Assembly (NCBI GenBank): GCA_029865605.1
Contig: JAOUGE010000008.1
Location: 1-41,491, forward strand
Source of the DNA: Candidatus Berkelbacteria bacterium
GTDB taxonomy: Bacteria; Patescibacteriota; UBA1384; DTJR01
Direction of reading: 5' to 3'
DNA length: 41,491 bases
Below the pieces are notes generated by a model. That model saw only the letters and a program-made list of their open reading frames with translations. It was not told the DNA's origin and did no database searches. Of this stretch, positions 31,257 through 39,128 are shown piece by piece (the stretch's first letter is position 1; each line of letters opens with the position of its first letter). Made by a program: the position numbers and the translations under genes.

Positions 31257-31284
31257 TTGACAATTTCTGGTTGTATGGTAATAT
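31257..31284 (+). promoter_or_regulatory. Promoter of secE-nusG-rplK
   Basis: Consensus TTGACA (31257-31262), a 16-nt spacer and TAATAT (31279-31284). Transcription would start near 31291, about 30 nt before secE. The gap after rodA (31183-31256) also has nested hairpins: GATTGAC/GTCAATC and CGCTCAG/CTGAGCG. Confidence 0.65.
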
Positions 31285-31320
31285 TTTTTTTGAGGCAGAT
31301 ACAGTGTCTATCTTTGGATT

Positions 31321-31521
31321 ATGATTGAAAAAATAAAAGGATATTTTAGGGGCGTGGTGACGGAAATTAAAGCGATTACTTGGCCGTCAAAGAAAAAGGT
31401 CTATTATGATTCCCTGGTTGTTTTAGCGGCCTTGATTGTGGGTGGAATAATAATAGCGTTGCTTGATTATGGATTTGCTTCGGCCTTTAAGGCAGCCATA
31501 ACTCGGATGGAGCAGATTTAA
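31321..31521 (+). CDS. secE: Preprotein translocase subunit SecE
   Basis: 66 aa, the short single-helix form. An amphipathic N-terminal segment with EIKAITWPSKKKV (the conserved WPSxxEv-like motif) is followed by one membrane helix (about 37-57). It stabilises SecY in the Sec channel. Directly upstream of nusG, as in most bacteria. Confidence 0.93.
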   Translation: MIEKIKGYFRGVVTEIKAITWPSKKKVYYDSLVVLAALIVGGIIIALLDYGFASAFKAAITRMEQI

Positions 31522-31530
31522 AATAAAGTA

Positions 31531-32091
31531 ATGGTAAAAGAAGCTAAAAGAAGTATCAAACAGGAAGGAAAGCGGGGTTGGTATGTCATTCATACCTATT
31601 CTGGGTATGAGGAGCAAGTAGCAGAGAGTCTGAAACAGAGGATTGAGTCAATGGGGATGGGCGATTACGTTTTTAGTGTTATTGTTCCCAAAGAAAAACA
31701 GATTGAAATTAAGAACGGGAAAAGGCAAGTGGTGGAAAAGAAGATTTTCCCGGGCTATGTCCTAATCGAGATGAATGTTACCGATGAATCTTGGTATGTG
31801 GTTAGAAATACTCCTAATGTAACGGGCTTTGTCGGATTCGGGGTTCGGCCAACGCCCATGAGCGAAGAGGAAATTAACCGGATTATGAAGAGGATGAGCG
31901 TCAAGGAGCCTAAGCACAAAATCGACTTTGTTGCCGGTGATCTGGTTAGGATAACTGATGGTCCCCTTAAGGGCTTCGAGGGTAAAATCGCCGAGATTGA
32001 TGAAGAAAAAGGGAAGATGAAGGTTTCTGTTAATATGTTTGGCCGTGAGACTCCGGCTAATATTGACTTTTTACAAGCGAAGAAAATATAA
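31531..32091 (+). CDS. nusG: Transcription termination/antitermination factor NusG
   Basis: 186 aa. The NGN domain begins [18 protein letters not shown] and includes [11 protein letters not shown] and [12 protein letters not shown]; the C-terminal KOW domain has [20 protein letters not shown]. NusG binds RNA polymerase and couples it to Rho or ribosomes. The start is 9 nt after secE, with no obvious Shine-Dalgarno sequence. Confidence 0.96.
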   Translation: MVKEAKRSIKQEGKRGWYVIHTYSGYEEQVAESLKQRIESMGMGDYVFSVIVPKEKQIEIKNGKRQVVEKKIFPGYVLIEMNVTDESWYVVRNTPNVTGFVGFGVRPTPMSEEEINRIMKRMSVKEPKHKIDFVAGDLVRITDGPLKGFEGKIAEIDEEKGKMKVSVNMFGRETPANIDFLQAKKI

Positions 32092-32161
32092 AATCAGGCG
32101 TAGGGCGTCAGGTATCGGGATAATGCTGGGACCTGGAGCCCGATGTCTAGAAACTAGCAAC

Positions 32162-32587
32162 ATGGCTAAAAAAGTAAAAATCAAAATCAAAGTTCAGGCA
32201 CCGGCAGGGAGGGCTAATCCGGCACCGCCAATCGGCCCGGCTCTCGGTCAGCACGGCGTGAATATTATGGATTTTGTAAATAAATTTAATGAGCAAACTC
32301 ATGATATGGGCGATGTTACCGTTCCAGCCGAGATTACGATTTATGAGGATAGAACCTTTAGTTTCATCCTTAAAACTCCTCCTGCGGCGGTGCTCTTGAA
32401 AAAAGCGGCTAAACTAGAGAAGGGTTCTGGTGTTCCTAATCGAGAGAAAGTCGGTAAGGTAACTAAGGAACAGGTAAAGGAGATTGCTAAAGCCAAGATG
32501 AAAGATTTAAACGCGACCGATATTGAGCAAGCAGCAAAGATTATTGAAGGTACGGCTAGATCGATGGGAATTGAAGTAGTTAGATAG
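32162..32587 (+). CDS. rplK: 50S ribosomal protein L11
   Basis: 141 aa from the ATG at 32162 ([16 protein letters not shown]). [23 protein letters not shown] is the N-terminal signature; [19 protein letters not shown] and the C-terminal [20 protein letters not shown] are the rRNA-binding parts. The frame is open further upstream but that extension is not L11-like. It is followed by a terminator, not by rplA, so the usual rplK-rplA pair is broken. Confidence 0.96.
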   Translation: MAKKVKIKIKVQAPAGRANPAPPIGPALGQHGVNIMDFVNKFNEQTHDMGDVTVPAEITIYEDRTFSFILKTPPAAVLLKKAAKLEKGSGVPNREKVGKVTKEQVKEIAKAKMKDLNATDIEQAAKIIEGTARSMGIEVVR

Positions 32588-32606
32588 GTATTTAAAGATT
32601 AAGATA

Positions 32607-32640
32607 CGAAAATCCCGCCTTGCGGCGGGATTTTCGTTTT
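32607..32640 (+). terminator. Intrinsic terminator after rplK
   Basis: CGAAAATCCCGCC (32607-32619) pairs perfectly with GGCGGGATTTTCG (32624-32636) around TTGC, followed by TTTT. It ends the secE-nusG-rplK transcript. Confidence 0.92.
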
Positions 32641-32735
32641 GCCCCTCTATCTATTGACCTGACCCCCTTTGCTCCTTGCGGAGCTTGCAGGTTTTACAGG
32701 CACCTTGATTTTTTTAATATGTGCCTGTGTCGGGT

Positions 32736-32825
32736 GTAGTAGAAGGTGTCCTCACAACGAGATGTTTGGGTGCAAGGAGGGGAAATCACCCAACCAGAGC
32801 TCGAAGTGAGGGCACCTGCCACTAC
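32736..32825. repeat. REPIN-like inverted repeat element (element F, 90 bp)
   Basis: The ends begin GTAGT and end ACTAC: GTAGTAGAAGGTGTCCTCAC (32736-32755) faces GTGAGGGCACCTGCCACTAC (32806-32825), with inner CGAG and GGGTG/CACCC pairing. The loop contains AGGAGGGGAAAT. A GTAG tetranucleotide at the foot of paired inverted repeats is the format of REPINs mobilised by RAYT transposases; none is encoded here. The first nine bases match element D. Confidence 0.6.
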
Positions 32826-32888
32826 CTTTTAAAATTACTCCTTATTATCTGAAGGCTTCATTATAGCAAATTCACGTTCGTTTGTCAA

Positions 32889-33026
32889 CCCCAACACTTT
32901 CAGACGAGAGCCGTATTGCTGCCGATGGTGCTTGTTATCACTGGCTCTGTTTGGGATTTATTTAGAGCCACTTGTTTATAAGTAGTAACGGCCTAAATAT
33001 TATTTGTCGTCTAAAAATGTGAGGGG
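32889..33026. repeat. Imperfect palindrome (element G, 138 bp)
   Basis: CCCCAACACTTTCAGACGA (32889-32907) pairs imperfectly with TCGTCTAAAAATGTGAGGGG (33007-33026). Inside, AGAGCC occurs with GGCTCT and again as AGAGCC, allowing alternative stems. Confidence 0.45.
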
Positions 33027-33152
33027 CAAGGTGTTTACAAGCTTCGGAGGCGGCCCGTTGACAGGAGAACTATTTCTCCCTTCCTTTCTTTGCGTGATGC
33101 TGTAGAAGATTATTAATTACCATTTTTACGGTTGTTTGTCAATTCCGCTAAC

Positions 33153-33183
33153 AAAAAAACCTCCTCAATCGGGAAGTTTTTTT
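33153..33183. terminator. Bidirectional terminator-like hairpin
   Basis: A seven-A run and CCTCC (33153-33164) pair with GGGAAG and a seven-T run (33171-33183), with one mismatch and a loop of about 7 nt. It has a T-tract on both strands. Confidence 0.6.
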
Positions 33184-33411
33184 GCTGCCTTCGCTTTGGC
33201 GAAAGCGAGTTCGGGTGATTTCCCCTCGCCAAACATCTACTTCACAGAACCAGCTCGAAAATACTTTGTCAAGCCCCCGCAATTTTGGTGTTTTATGTTG
33301 CATCTCAATTGATTATAGGGTTTATTGTCATTGTGGAAAAACAAAAACCCTATCAGTTATTAACCGAGAGTGGTGGGAGCAAGCCCCCACATTTTCTGCT
33401 TTAATCAACTT

Positions 33412-34464
33412 ATGAAAACCAAGGATACTATTATTGCCCTTTCTTCTAATCCCGATATTTCATCAAGAGAAATAATTGATTTTATCAGGAAAAATAAGTC
33501 CAATAGGGGTTATCTCAAAGAAAACTGCCAGTATAAACCTGGTAGATCGGAGGTCTTTAGAAAAAGTCTAGAAGGGGCGGTCTTTTCTAAGATAAAGGAA
33601 AGGTGCAAAAGAGGCAGGATAGAAATAGTTACTTATCTTGATAAAAATTATCCTCGACTTCTTGCTGAGACTGCTGACCTTCCGGCGGTTTTATACTGCC
33701 GGGGCAACCTGAACCTGCTGAAACCGGATTTTCCGGTGGCGATTGTCGGAAGCCGCCGGCCGACCTCTTACGGCTTAAAGTACACCCATAAATTCGCCTT
33801 TGAGCTGGCCTCAAGGGGGGCCGAGATCGTTTCTGGGCTGGCTTTGGGGATTGACGGAGAGGCCCATCGAGGAGCCCTTGATGCCTCGGGCAAGACAGTT
33901 GCGGTTCTGGGAACGGCAATTGATGAAGTTTACCCCTCATATCATCAATCATTAGCCAGAACGATTCTCGGGAAAAGCGGTCTGATTATTTCCGAATATC
34001 CTCCCAGCTATCCGACTTACAGGATGAATTTTCCGAGAAGGAACAGAATCATTGCTGGTCTTTCAAAGGCGGTCATTATCACCGAAGCGGCCAAGGGTTC
34101 GGGTTCGCTCATTACGGCAGAGCTCGCCGCAGATTATGACAGGGACATCTATGCTCTGCCCGGCAGCGTCGACTCGATATTTTCCTATGGGGCTAATTAT
34201 CTTTTAAGGTCAGGCGCGATCCCCATTACTTCAACGGGCGATCTGCTTAGCGATTACGGATTTTTACCCGAAAGGGCAAAGGAGATGGAGCTGGAAGGTA
34301 ATGAAGAAAAAGTTTATGATTTAATATCGAAGGGGGTTGAAAATTTTGATAATATACAGAAGGCTCTTAAATTGGAGGCGACTGAGCTTAACCAGCTTCT
34401 TTTAAAGCTTGAAATCAGAGGTTTGGTCAAGGAAAATAAGTTGGGTGGTTATAAAATAATTTGA
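33412..34464 (+). CDS. dprA: DNA processing protein DprA
   Basis: 350 aa from the ATG at 33412. An N-terminal helical region precedes YLDKNYPRLL. The Rossmann-like core follows: AIVGSRRPTSYGLKY, EIVSGLALGIDGEAHRGAL, TVAVLGTAIDEVYP, ISEYPP, FPRRNRIIAGLSKAVIITEA and GSGSLITAELAA. A C-terminal winged-helix domain (about 285-350) is also present. DprA loads RecA on incoming single strands in natural transformation, fitting the pilus operon. TGC-TTTAAT (33397-33405) ends 6 nt before the ATG: an extended -10 with leaderless geometry. Confidence 0.95.
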   Translation: MKTKDTIIALSSNPDISSREIIDFIRKNKSNRGYLKENCQYKPGRSEVFRKSLEGAVFSKIKERCKRGRIEIVTYLDKNYPRLLAETADLPAVLYCRGNLNLLKPDFPVAIVGSRRPTSYGLKYTHKFAFELASRGAEIVSGLALGIDGEAHRGALDASGKTVAVLGTAIDEVYPSYHQSLARTILGKSGLIISEYPPSYPTYRMNFPRRNRIIAGLSKAVIITEAAKGSGSLITAELAADYDRDIYALPGSVDSIFSYGANYLLRSGAIPITSTGDLLSDYGFLPERAKEMELEGNEEKVYDLISKGVENFDNIQKALKLEATELNQLLLKLEIRGLVKENKLGGYKII

Positions 34465-34491
34465 CAGCGAGTAGATTTTAAGCAATATATT
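34461..34491 (+). promoter_or_regulatory. Promoter of topA, leaderless geometry
   Basis: Consensus TTGACA (34461-34466) overlaps the dprA stop codon; a 19-nt spacer leads to TATATT (34486-34491), 6 nt before the topA ATG. The spacer is long; AATATA at 17 nt is an alternative -10. Confidence 0.5.
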
Positions 34492-34497
34492 TTACTT

Positions 34498-36531
34498 ATG
34501 AGTTCATCTGCGGCAGCTAAAAAATTGATGATTGTTGAATCTCCGGCTAAGGCCAAGACGATCGACAAGTATTTAGGAGGGGAGTTCAATGTTTTGGCTT
34601 CATTTGGCCACGTTAGAGACTTACCCTCCTCAACTCTTGGGGTTGACGAAAAGGCGGATTTCGAACCGAAATATGTTGTTGTGCCTAAAGTCAAGAAAAA
34701 TCTCGCTTTGATTAAGAGATCGGCCAAAGAAGCCCCGGAAGTTTATCTTGCTACCGACCTTGATCGAGAGGGCGAGGCGATTGCTTGGCATATTGCCGAA
34801 GCGGTTGGCTTAAAGGATCCTAAGGCAAAAAGGATTGTTTTTGACGAGATATCTCGCGAGGCAATTAAGGAAGCTTTGAAACATCCCCGCGGCATCGATA
34901 TGCATCTGGTCGATGCTCAGCAGGCACGTCGGGTAATCGACAGACTGGTTGGATATAAATTAAGCCCGCTTTTGTGGGAGAAGGTTTATAAAGGACTTTC
35001 GGCAGGGAGGGTTCAGTCGGTTGCTCTGAGGCTTGTTGTCGAGCGCGAGCGTGAAATCGAAGGTTTTAAGCCTCAAGAATACTGGAGTGTTATCGCCGTG
35101 CTTGAGAAAGAAAAGATATCCTTCGAGGCTCGGCTGGTTGAGGAGAATGGCAAGAAAATTGATAAGCTTGATATTCCCTCACAAAAGGAAGCGGATAGGA
35201 TCGTTGCCCAGCTTGAGAAGGGAAAATACGAGGTGCTTGATATTAGCTTCAAGGTCGAGAAAAAGCACCCCTCTGCTCCATATACAACCTCTACTTTACA
35301 GCAAGATGCGCATCATCAACTGGGCTTCTCGGCCAAGCAAACAATGATGCTTGCCCAGTCACTTTATGAGTCGGGCTATATTACCTACATGCGCACTGAT
35401 TCGGTGAATATCTCATCTACCGCTGTGGGGAAGATTAGAAATTATATCGCTAAGCGTTACGGTGATAAGTTTTTATCAACCGAACCGAGGGTTTATAAAA
35501 CAAAGTCAAGGTTAGCCCAAGAAGCGCACGAAGCCATCAGACCTGTTGATGTTTTTAAAAGCCCGGACAAAGCATCTGGTGAATTTGAACCTAAAGCGGC
35601 CAGGCTTTATGAGTTGATCTGGAGAAGAGCGGTCGCTTCACAGATGAAAGAGGCAGAGCTGGATATCGTAGAAGTAAAAATTGCCAACCAGAAATATCTT
35701 TTTTCTGCTCGGGGCCAGATGATTAAATTTAAGGGTTTTTTGGAAATTTATCCTCAAAAAATAACCGAAATTACCCTACCGAGTTTAAGCAAGGGCGACA
35801 CCCTGGCTTTGATTGAGCTTAAAAAGGAACAGCACTTTACCGAGCCTCCGCCTAGATATTCCGAGGCGACTCTGATTAAAGCGTTGGAGGAGCGGGGAAT
35901 TGGTCGTCCTTCAACTTATGCTCCGACTGTGGCTACGATTCAGGACAGAGAATACGTTATTAAAAAGGAAGGAAAATTGCACCCGGAGAAGGTGGGTTTT
36001 GTCGTATCCGACCTTTTGGTGAAAAATTTTTCTGACGTGGTTGATTATGGTTTTACCGCCCAGGTTGAAGATGAGCTTGACCAAATTGCCGAAGGTAAAA
36101 TCCCGTGGAAAAAGGTGGTCGGTAATTTTTATGGTCCTTTCAGTAAGAATCTTGAAAAAAAGGCCGACTCAATCGAGAAGCAAAAAGTCGATGAAGACCT
36201 CGGAGAAAACTGTCCCGAGTGCGGCAAAAAACTGGTTGTGCGGCATTCTAAAACTGGTAAGTTTATTGGTTGCAGCGGTTTCCCCGACTGCAAGTTTACA
36301 AAGGATCTTATTAGTCCGGAGCATCAGGAGATGATGGATAGAGGTGAGCAGGCTATAGACGGTAAAAAGTGCCCGAAGTGCGGAAGTGACCTTAAGGTCG
36401 TGAAGGGCCGATACAGCCCTTTTATTGGTTGCTCTGGTTATCCGAAGTGTAATTATATGGAGAAGATAGCCAATAAGGAATCAGTGCAGAGCAATCAGCA
36501 ACCCGATCAGAAACCACCGGTTAAAGGCTAA
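34498..36531 (+). CDS. topA: DNA topoisomerase I
   Basis: 677 aa. The Toprim domain has Glu14 (IVESPAKAKTIDKYL) and the metal triad D87/D89/E91 (TDLDREGEAIAWHI). The catalytic tyrosine is Y297 in YITYMRTDS. LSAGRVQSVALRLVVERE and RPSTYAPTVATIQDR are further type IA motifs. Two C-terminal zinc ribbons (starting CPECGKK and CPKCGSD) end in GCSGFPDC and GCSGYPKC. It relaxes negative supercoils. The 3' neighbour recR starts 6 nt later. Confidence 0.97.
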   Translation: MSSSAAAKKLMIVESPAKAKTIDKYLGGEFNVLASFGHVRDLPSSTLGVDEKADFEPKYVVVPKVKKNLALIKRSAKEAPEVYLATDLDREGEAIAWHIAEAVGLKDPKAKRIVFDEISREAIKEALKHPRGIDMHLVDAQQARRVIDRLVGYKLSPLLWEKVYKGLSAGRVQSVALRLVVEREREIEGFKPQEYWSVIAVLEKEKISFEARLVEENGKKIDKLDIPSQKEADRIVAQLEKGKYEVLDISFKVEKKHPSAPYTTSTLQQDAHHQLGFSAKQTMMLAQSLYESGYITYMRTDSVNISSTAVGKIRNYIAKRYGDKFLSTEPRVYKTKSRLAQEAHEAIRPVDVFKSPDKASGEFEPKAARLYELIWRRAVASQMKEAELDIVEVKIANQKYLFSARGQMIKFKGFLEIYPQKITEITLPSLSKGDTLALIELKKEQHFTEPPPRYSEATLIKALEERGIGRPSTYAPTVATIQDREYVIKKEGKLHPEKVGFVVSDLLVKNFSDVVDYGFTAQVEDELDQIAEGKIPWKKVVGNFYGPFSKNLEKKADSIEKQKVDEDLGENCPECGKKLVVRHSKTGKFIGCSGFPDCKFTKDLISPEHQEMMDRGEQAIDGKKCPKCGSDLKVVKGRYSPFIGCSGYPKCNYMEKIANKESVQSNQQPDQKPPVKG

Positions 36532-36537
36532 TTTATT

Positions 36538-37140
36538 ATGGTTCATCTTCCAAAGTCAATCCAAAACTTAATTGATGAACTGGCAAAGCTGCCCGGAATC
36601 GGACCGAAATCTGCCGCCAGAATTTGTTTCTATTTGCTTTCACAGGATTCTCATGAATCCGCTAATTTGGCCCAGGCGGCGGCGGACCTTAAAAAAAATC
36701 TCAAAAAATGCTCGGTTTGCTATAATTATGGCCAAACCGAGCCCTGTGAGATTTGCTCGGATGAGGAGCGGGAGAAAGAGACTATCTGCGTAGTTGAAGA
36801 GCCTCTTGACGTAATTGCTATCGAGAAAACTGGTTACAGAGGGCTATATCATGTTTTAGGGGGGGCGATTTCCCCAATTTCCGGTATTTCTCCTGAAGAT
36901 TTGACGGTTTCAGAGTTGGTTAGCAGGGTTAAAAACGGGGGGCGGAAGATTAAAGAGGTGATTTTTGCAACTAACCCGACTCTTGAAGGAGAGGCGACAG
37001 CAGTTTATATTTCGGATAGACTTAAAGCGACAAACGTTAAGATAACCCGCCTGGCCAGAGGCTTGCCTGTTGGGGGCGATCTTGAATACGCCGACGAGAT
37101 GACACTGGCGAGATCACTTGAGGGAAGGAAGGAGTTATAA
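36538..37140 (+). CDS. recR: Recombination mediator RecR
   Basis: 200 aa, full length. A helix-hairpin-helix KLPGIGPKSAARI (17-29), a zinc site C58/C61/C70/C73, the Toprim motif TICVVEEPLDVIAIEKTGY (82-100) and ATNPTLEGEATAVY complete the family pattern. It acts with RecO to load RecA at gaps. In operon between topA and a small zinc-ribbon gene. Confidence 0.97.
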   Translation: MVHLPKSIQNLIDELAKLPGIGPKSAARICFYLLSQDSHESANLAQAAADLKKNLKKCSVCYNYGQTEPCEICSDEEREKETICVVEEPLDVIAIEKTGYRGLYHVLGGAISPISGISPEDLTVSELVSRVKNGGRKIKEVIFATNPTLEGEATAVYISDRLKATNVKITRLARGLPVGGDLEYADEMTLARSLEGRKEL

Positions 37141-37141
37141 G

Positions 37142-37393
37142 ATGAAAAAAGAGGACATTTCCACCCTTGAGGCAGAGATTAAATTCTGTCCGTCCTGCGG
37201 ACATGAGGGAAACGATTTAATTTGTCCGGTTTGCAGCGAGAAAATGGAATTGCTCTCTGATGCAGTGGATAAAATTTCAGAGAAAGAAAATAAGAAAAGC
37301 GATATTTTTGATGATGAAGTGAGTCTTGAAGAAGCCCAGGAAAAAGAGGTTCAAGAGCAAGGGACGGTGCATGAAGAAGATAGCGATCTATAA
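37142..37393 (+). CDS. Small acidic zinc-ribbon protein
   Basis: 83 aa from the ATG at 37142, one nucleotide after the recR stop, with GGAAGGAAGGAG just upstream. CPSCGHEGNDLICPVCSEKM (about 19-38) is a double CxxC zinc ribbon. The rest is a strongly acidic Glu/Asp-rich tail. Its 3' end overlaps cysS by 23 nt. No named family; the overlaps support expression. Confidence 0.62.
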   Translation: MKKEDISTLEAEIKFCPSCGHEGNDLICPVCSEKMELLSDAVDKISEKENKKSDIFDDEVSLEEAQEKEVQEQGTVHEEDSDL

Positions 37394-38774
37394 TACTCTG
37401 ACTAGGAGTCGTGAGGAAATCGTTCCCGAATCTGACCAGCTGGTCAGAATCTATTCTTGCGGCCTGACCGTTTATGATTTTGCTCATATTGGGAACTTGA
37501 GAAAATACGTTTTTGATGATCTTCTAAGGCGAACCCTTTTATACTTTGGCTATAAGGTAAAACAGGTAATGAATATAACTGATGTGGGGCATCTGACCTC
37601 TGACGCCGACGAGGGGGAAGATAAGGTTGAAGCGGGGGCAAAAAGGGAGAAAAAGTCGGCTTCTGAGCTGGCCGAATATTACGAAAAAGAATTCGTTAAG
37701 GACCTAAAAAGCCTTAATGTTTTAATGCCCGACCTTATGCCGCGAGCGACTGATCATATCAAAGAGCAGATTGAGCTCGTTAAAACCCTAGAGAAGAAGG
37801 ATTTTACTTACAAAACCAGTGACGGGGTTTATTTCGATACTTCAAGGCTTCCCGATTATGGCAAACTGGCTAAGTTAAAAACCGAGGGGCAAGAGGAAGG
37901 GAAAAGGGTTGAGAAAAATCCCGAGAAGAAAAACCCGACCGATTTCGCCTTGTGGAAGTTTTCTCCCAGCGGGGCGAAAAGGCAAATGGAGTGGGAGTCT
38001 CCCTGGGGGGTAGGATTCCCTGGCTGGCACCTTGAATGTTCAGCAATGAGTACCAAATATCTGGGTCAGCCGTTTGAAATCCACACCGGCGGGGTTGATC
38101 ACATTTCCGTCCATCATACCAATGAAATTGCCCAGTCGGAGGCAGCCGCAGGGAAACCTTTGGCTAAGTATTGGCTTCACAGTGATTTTTTGCTTCAAGG
38201 GGGGAAGAAAATGGCCAAGTCGGAAGGGCATTTTATCAGGTTACAGGATATTGAAAAGAGGGGATTCGAGCCGCTTGATTTCAGGATGTTGTGTCTTGGA
38301 GCTCACTATCGCTCGAAATTGGATTTTAGCTGGGAGGCGCTCAGAGCGGCGAGGATGAGATTGGTTGATTTAAGGAGAGAATTCACTTTATTTCTTGATA
38401 AAGACAAGGAGGGTGGGGAAGAATTTTATAGAGGGAAGCTGGAAAAGTTTGAAAATGCTCTTACTGATGACTTAAATACCCCCAAAGCTTTGGCTGTGTT
38501 GTCAGAAGCGATCGCTTCTCGAGAGGAGTTTGGAGGGAAAGCAAAAGAGGATTTTGCTAAAAAAGTTGATAAGATACTTGGACTTAATTTACTACAGCGG
38601 GAGACTCCGCCCAAGGATATCATTGAGCTTGTTAAGAAGAGGAAAGCCGCCCGTCTCGAGCGTAATTTTAAGGAGTCTGACAGGTTAAGGATTGAAATTA
38701 ATAAAAAAGGGTGGGAGATCGATGATTTGCCTAGTGGTGGGTACGCATTGGGTAAGGGGTTGACAAAAAGGTAG
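37371..38774 (+). CDS. cysS: Cysteinyl-tRNA synthetase
   Basis: 467 aa from the ATG at 37371 (MKKIAIYNTLTRSREE). HIGN at 39-42 and KMAKS at 280-284 are the class I motifs. Zinc ligands C30, C223, H248 and E252 keep the family spacing. PGWHLECSAMS and IHTGGVDHISVHHTNEIAQ are CysRS signatures. KMAKS in place of KMSKS is a tolerated variant. An in-frame TTG at 37326 is a less likely start. Confidence 0.96.
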   Translation: MKKIAIYNTLTRSREEIVPESDQLVRIYSCGLTVYDFAHIGNLRKYVFDDLLRRTLLYFGYKVKQVMNITDVGHLTSDADEGEDKVEAGAKREKKSASELAEYYEKEFVKDLKSLNVLMPDLMPRATDHIKEQIELVKTLEKKDFTYKTSDGVYFDTSRLPDYGKLAKLKTEGQEEGKRVEKNPEKKNPTDFALWKFSPSGAKRQMEWESPWGVGFPGWHLECSAMSTKYLGQPFEIHTGGVDHISVHHTNEIAQSEAAAGKPLAKYWLHSDFLLQGGKKMAKSEGHFIRLQDIEKRGFEPLDFRMLCLGAHYRSKLDFSWEALRAARMRLVDLRREFTLFLDKDKEGGEEFYRGKLEKFENALTDDLNTPKALAVLSEAIASREEFGGKAKEDFAKKVDKILGLNLLQRETPPKDIIELVKKRKAARLERNFKESDRLRIEINKKGWEIDDLPSGGYALGKGLTKR

Positions 38775-38788
38775 AAATAAGGTATAGT
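38760..38788 (+). promoter_or_regulatory. Strong promoter at the cysS 3' end
   Basis: TTGACA (38760-38765), a 17-nt spacer and TATAGT (38783-38788), overlapping the cysS stop. The predicted start near 38795 is about 26 nt before an intrinsic terminator, with no start codon between. Confidence 0.7.
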
Positions 38789-38794
38789 TTTGCG

Positions 38795-38847
38795 ATAATC
38801 CAAAATAGCACATTTAGAAGAAAAAGGAGGGAAGAACCCTCCTTTTT
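38795..38847 (+). ncRNA. Candidate small RNA or attenuator leader (~53 nt)
   Basis: This is the segment between the consensus promoter and the end of the terminator stem at 38847. It contains no ATG and no ribosome site. It could be a stable short RNA or a leader whose read-through feeds the secreted-protein genes downstream. The boundaries are predicted from spacing only. Confidence 0.4.
38821..38847. terminator. Bidirectional intrinsic terminator
   Basis: AAAAAGGAGGG (38821-38831) pairs perfectly with CCCTCCTTTTT (38837-38847) around AAGAA, giving a T-tract on both strands. Confidence 0.85.
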
Positions 38848-38895
38848 GAGTTTCGGGGGTTGAGGGGCACTGCCTTTTTGTGGCGCAATGCTTTG

Positions 38896-39026
38896 TGGGC
38901 AGGCTCGCCTGCCGAAGGGTAGGGTTCTAGCTGGGAACAGGGAGAGTTGTCCCGACATGTTCGGGGCAGAGCCCCTCCTTCTCTTTCCTGGCTAGAACCT
39001 TGCCTTTCGACAGATAAGCCTGCCCA
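38896..39026. repeat. Large imperfect palindrome (element H, 131 bp)
   Basis: The 36-nt arms 38896-38931 and 38991-39026 pair without gaps apart from scattered mismatches; the best blocks are TGGGCAGGCT/AGCCTGCCCA and GGTTCTAGC/GCTAGAACC. Inner stems include CAGGGAGAG/CTCTTTCCTG and GGCAGG...CCTGCC. It sits at the boundary between the AT-rich and GC-rich parts of the window. The rest of 38775-39185 holds a promoter, a terminator, a TATAAT (39079-39084) and leader hairpins. Confidence 0.65.
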
Positions 39027-39128
39027 TTCGCGTTTTAGGGCCAAGTAGGCTCGACGCGTTGGGCGGTACATTGAAAAGTATAATAACCGCACCTGAGTAT
39101 GTCTGTATGGACTATCTTGGGGCGGTCA

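Larger units (their letters stand above)
32641..33411. other. 771-bp non-coding region rich in structured repeats
   Basis: No convincing gene in either strand. It holds, in order: a hairpin ACAGGCAC/GTGCCTGT (32696-32728), element F (32736-32825), element G (32889-33026), a terminator-like hairpin (33153-33183), a diverged second copy of the element F centre (33213-33238), a hairpin ATAGGGTTT/AAACCCTAT (about 33313-33352) and GTGGG/CCCAC (about 33374-33391) just before dprA. Confidence 0.6.

Noticed and set aside
33182-33415. 77-codon open frame upstream of dprA
   Set aside because: It spans a terminator hairpin and repeat core, with no start signals.
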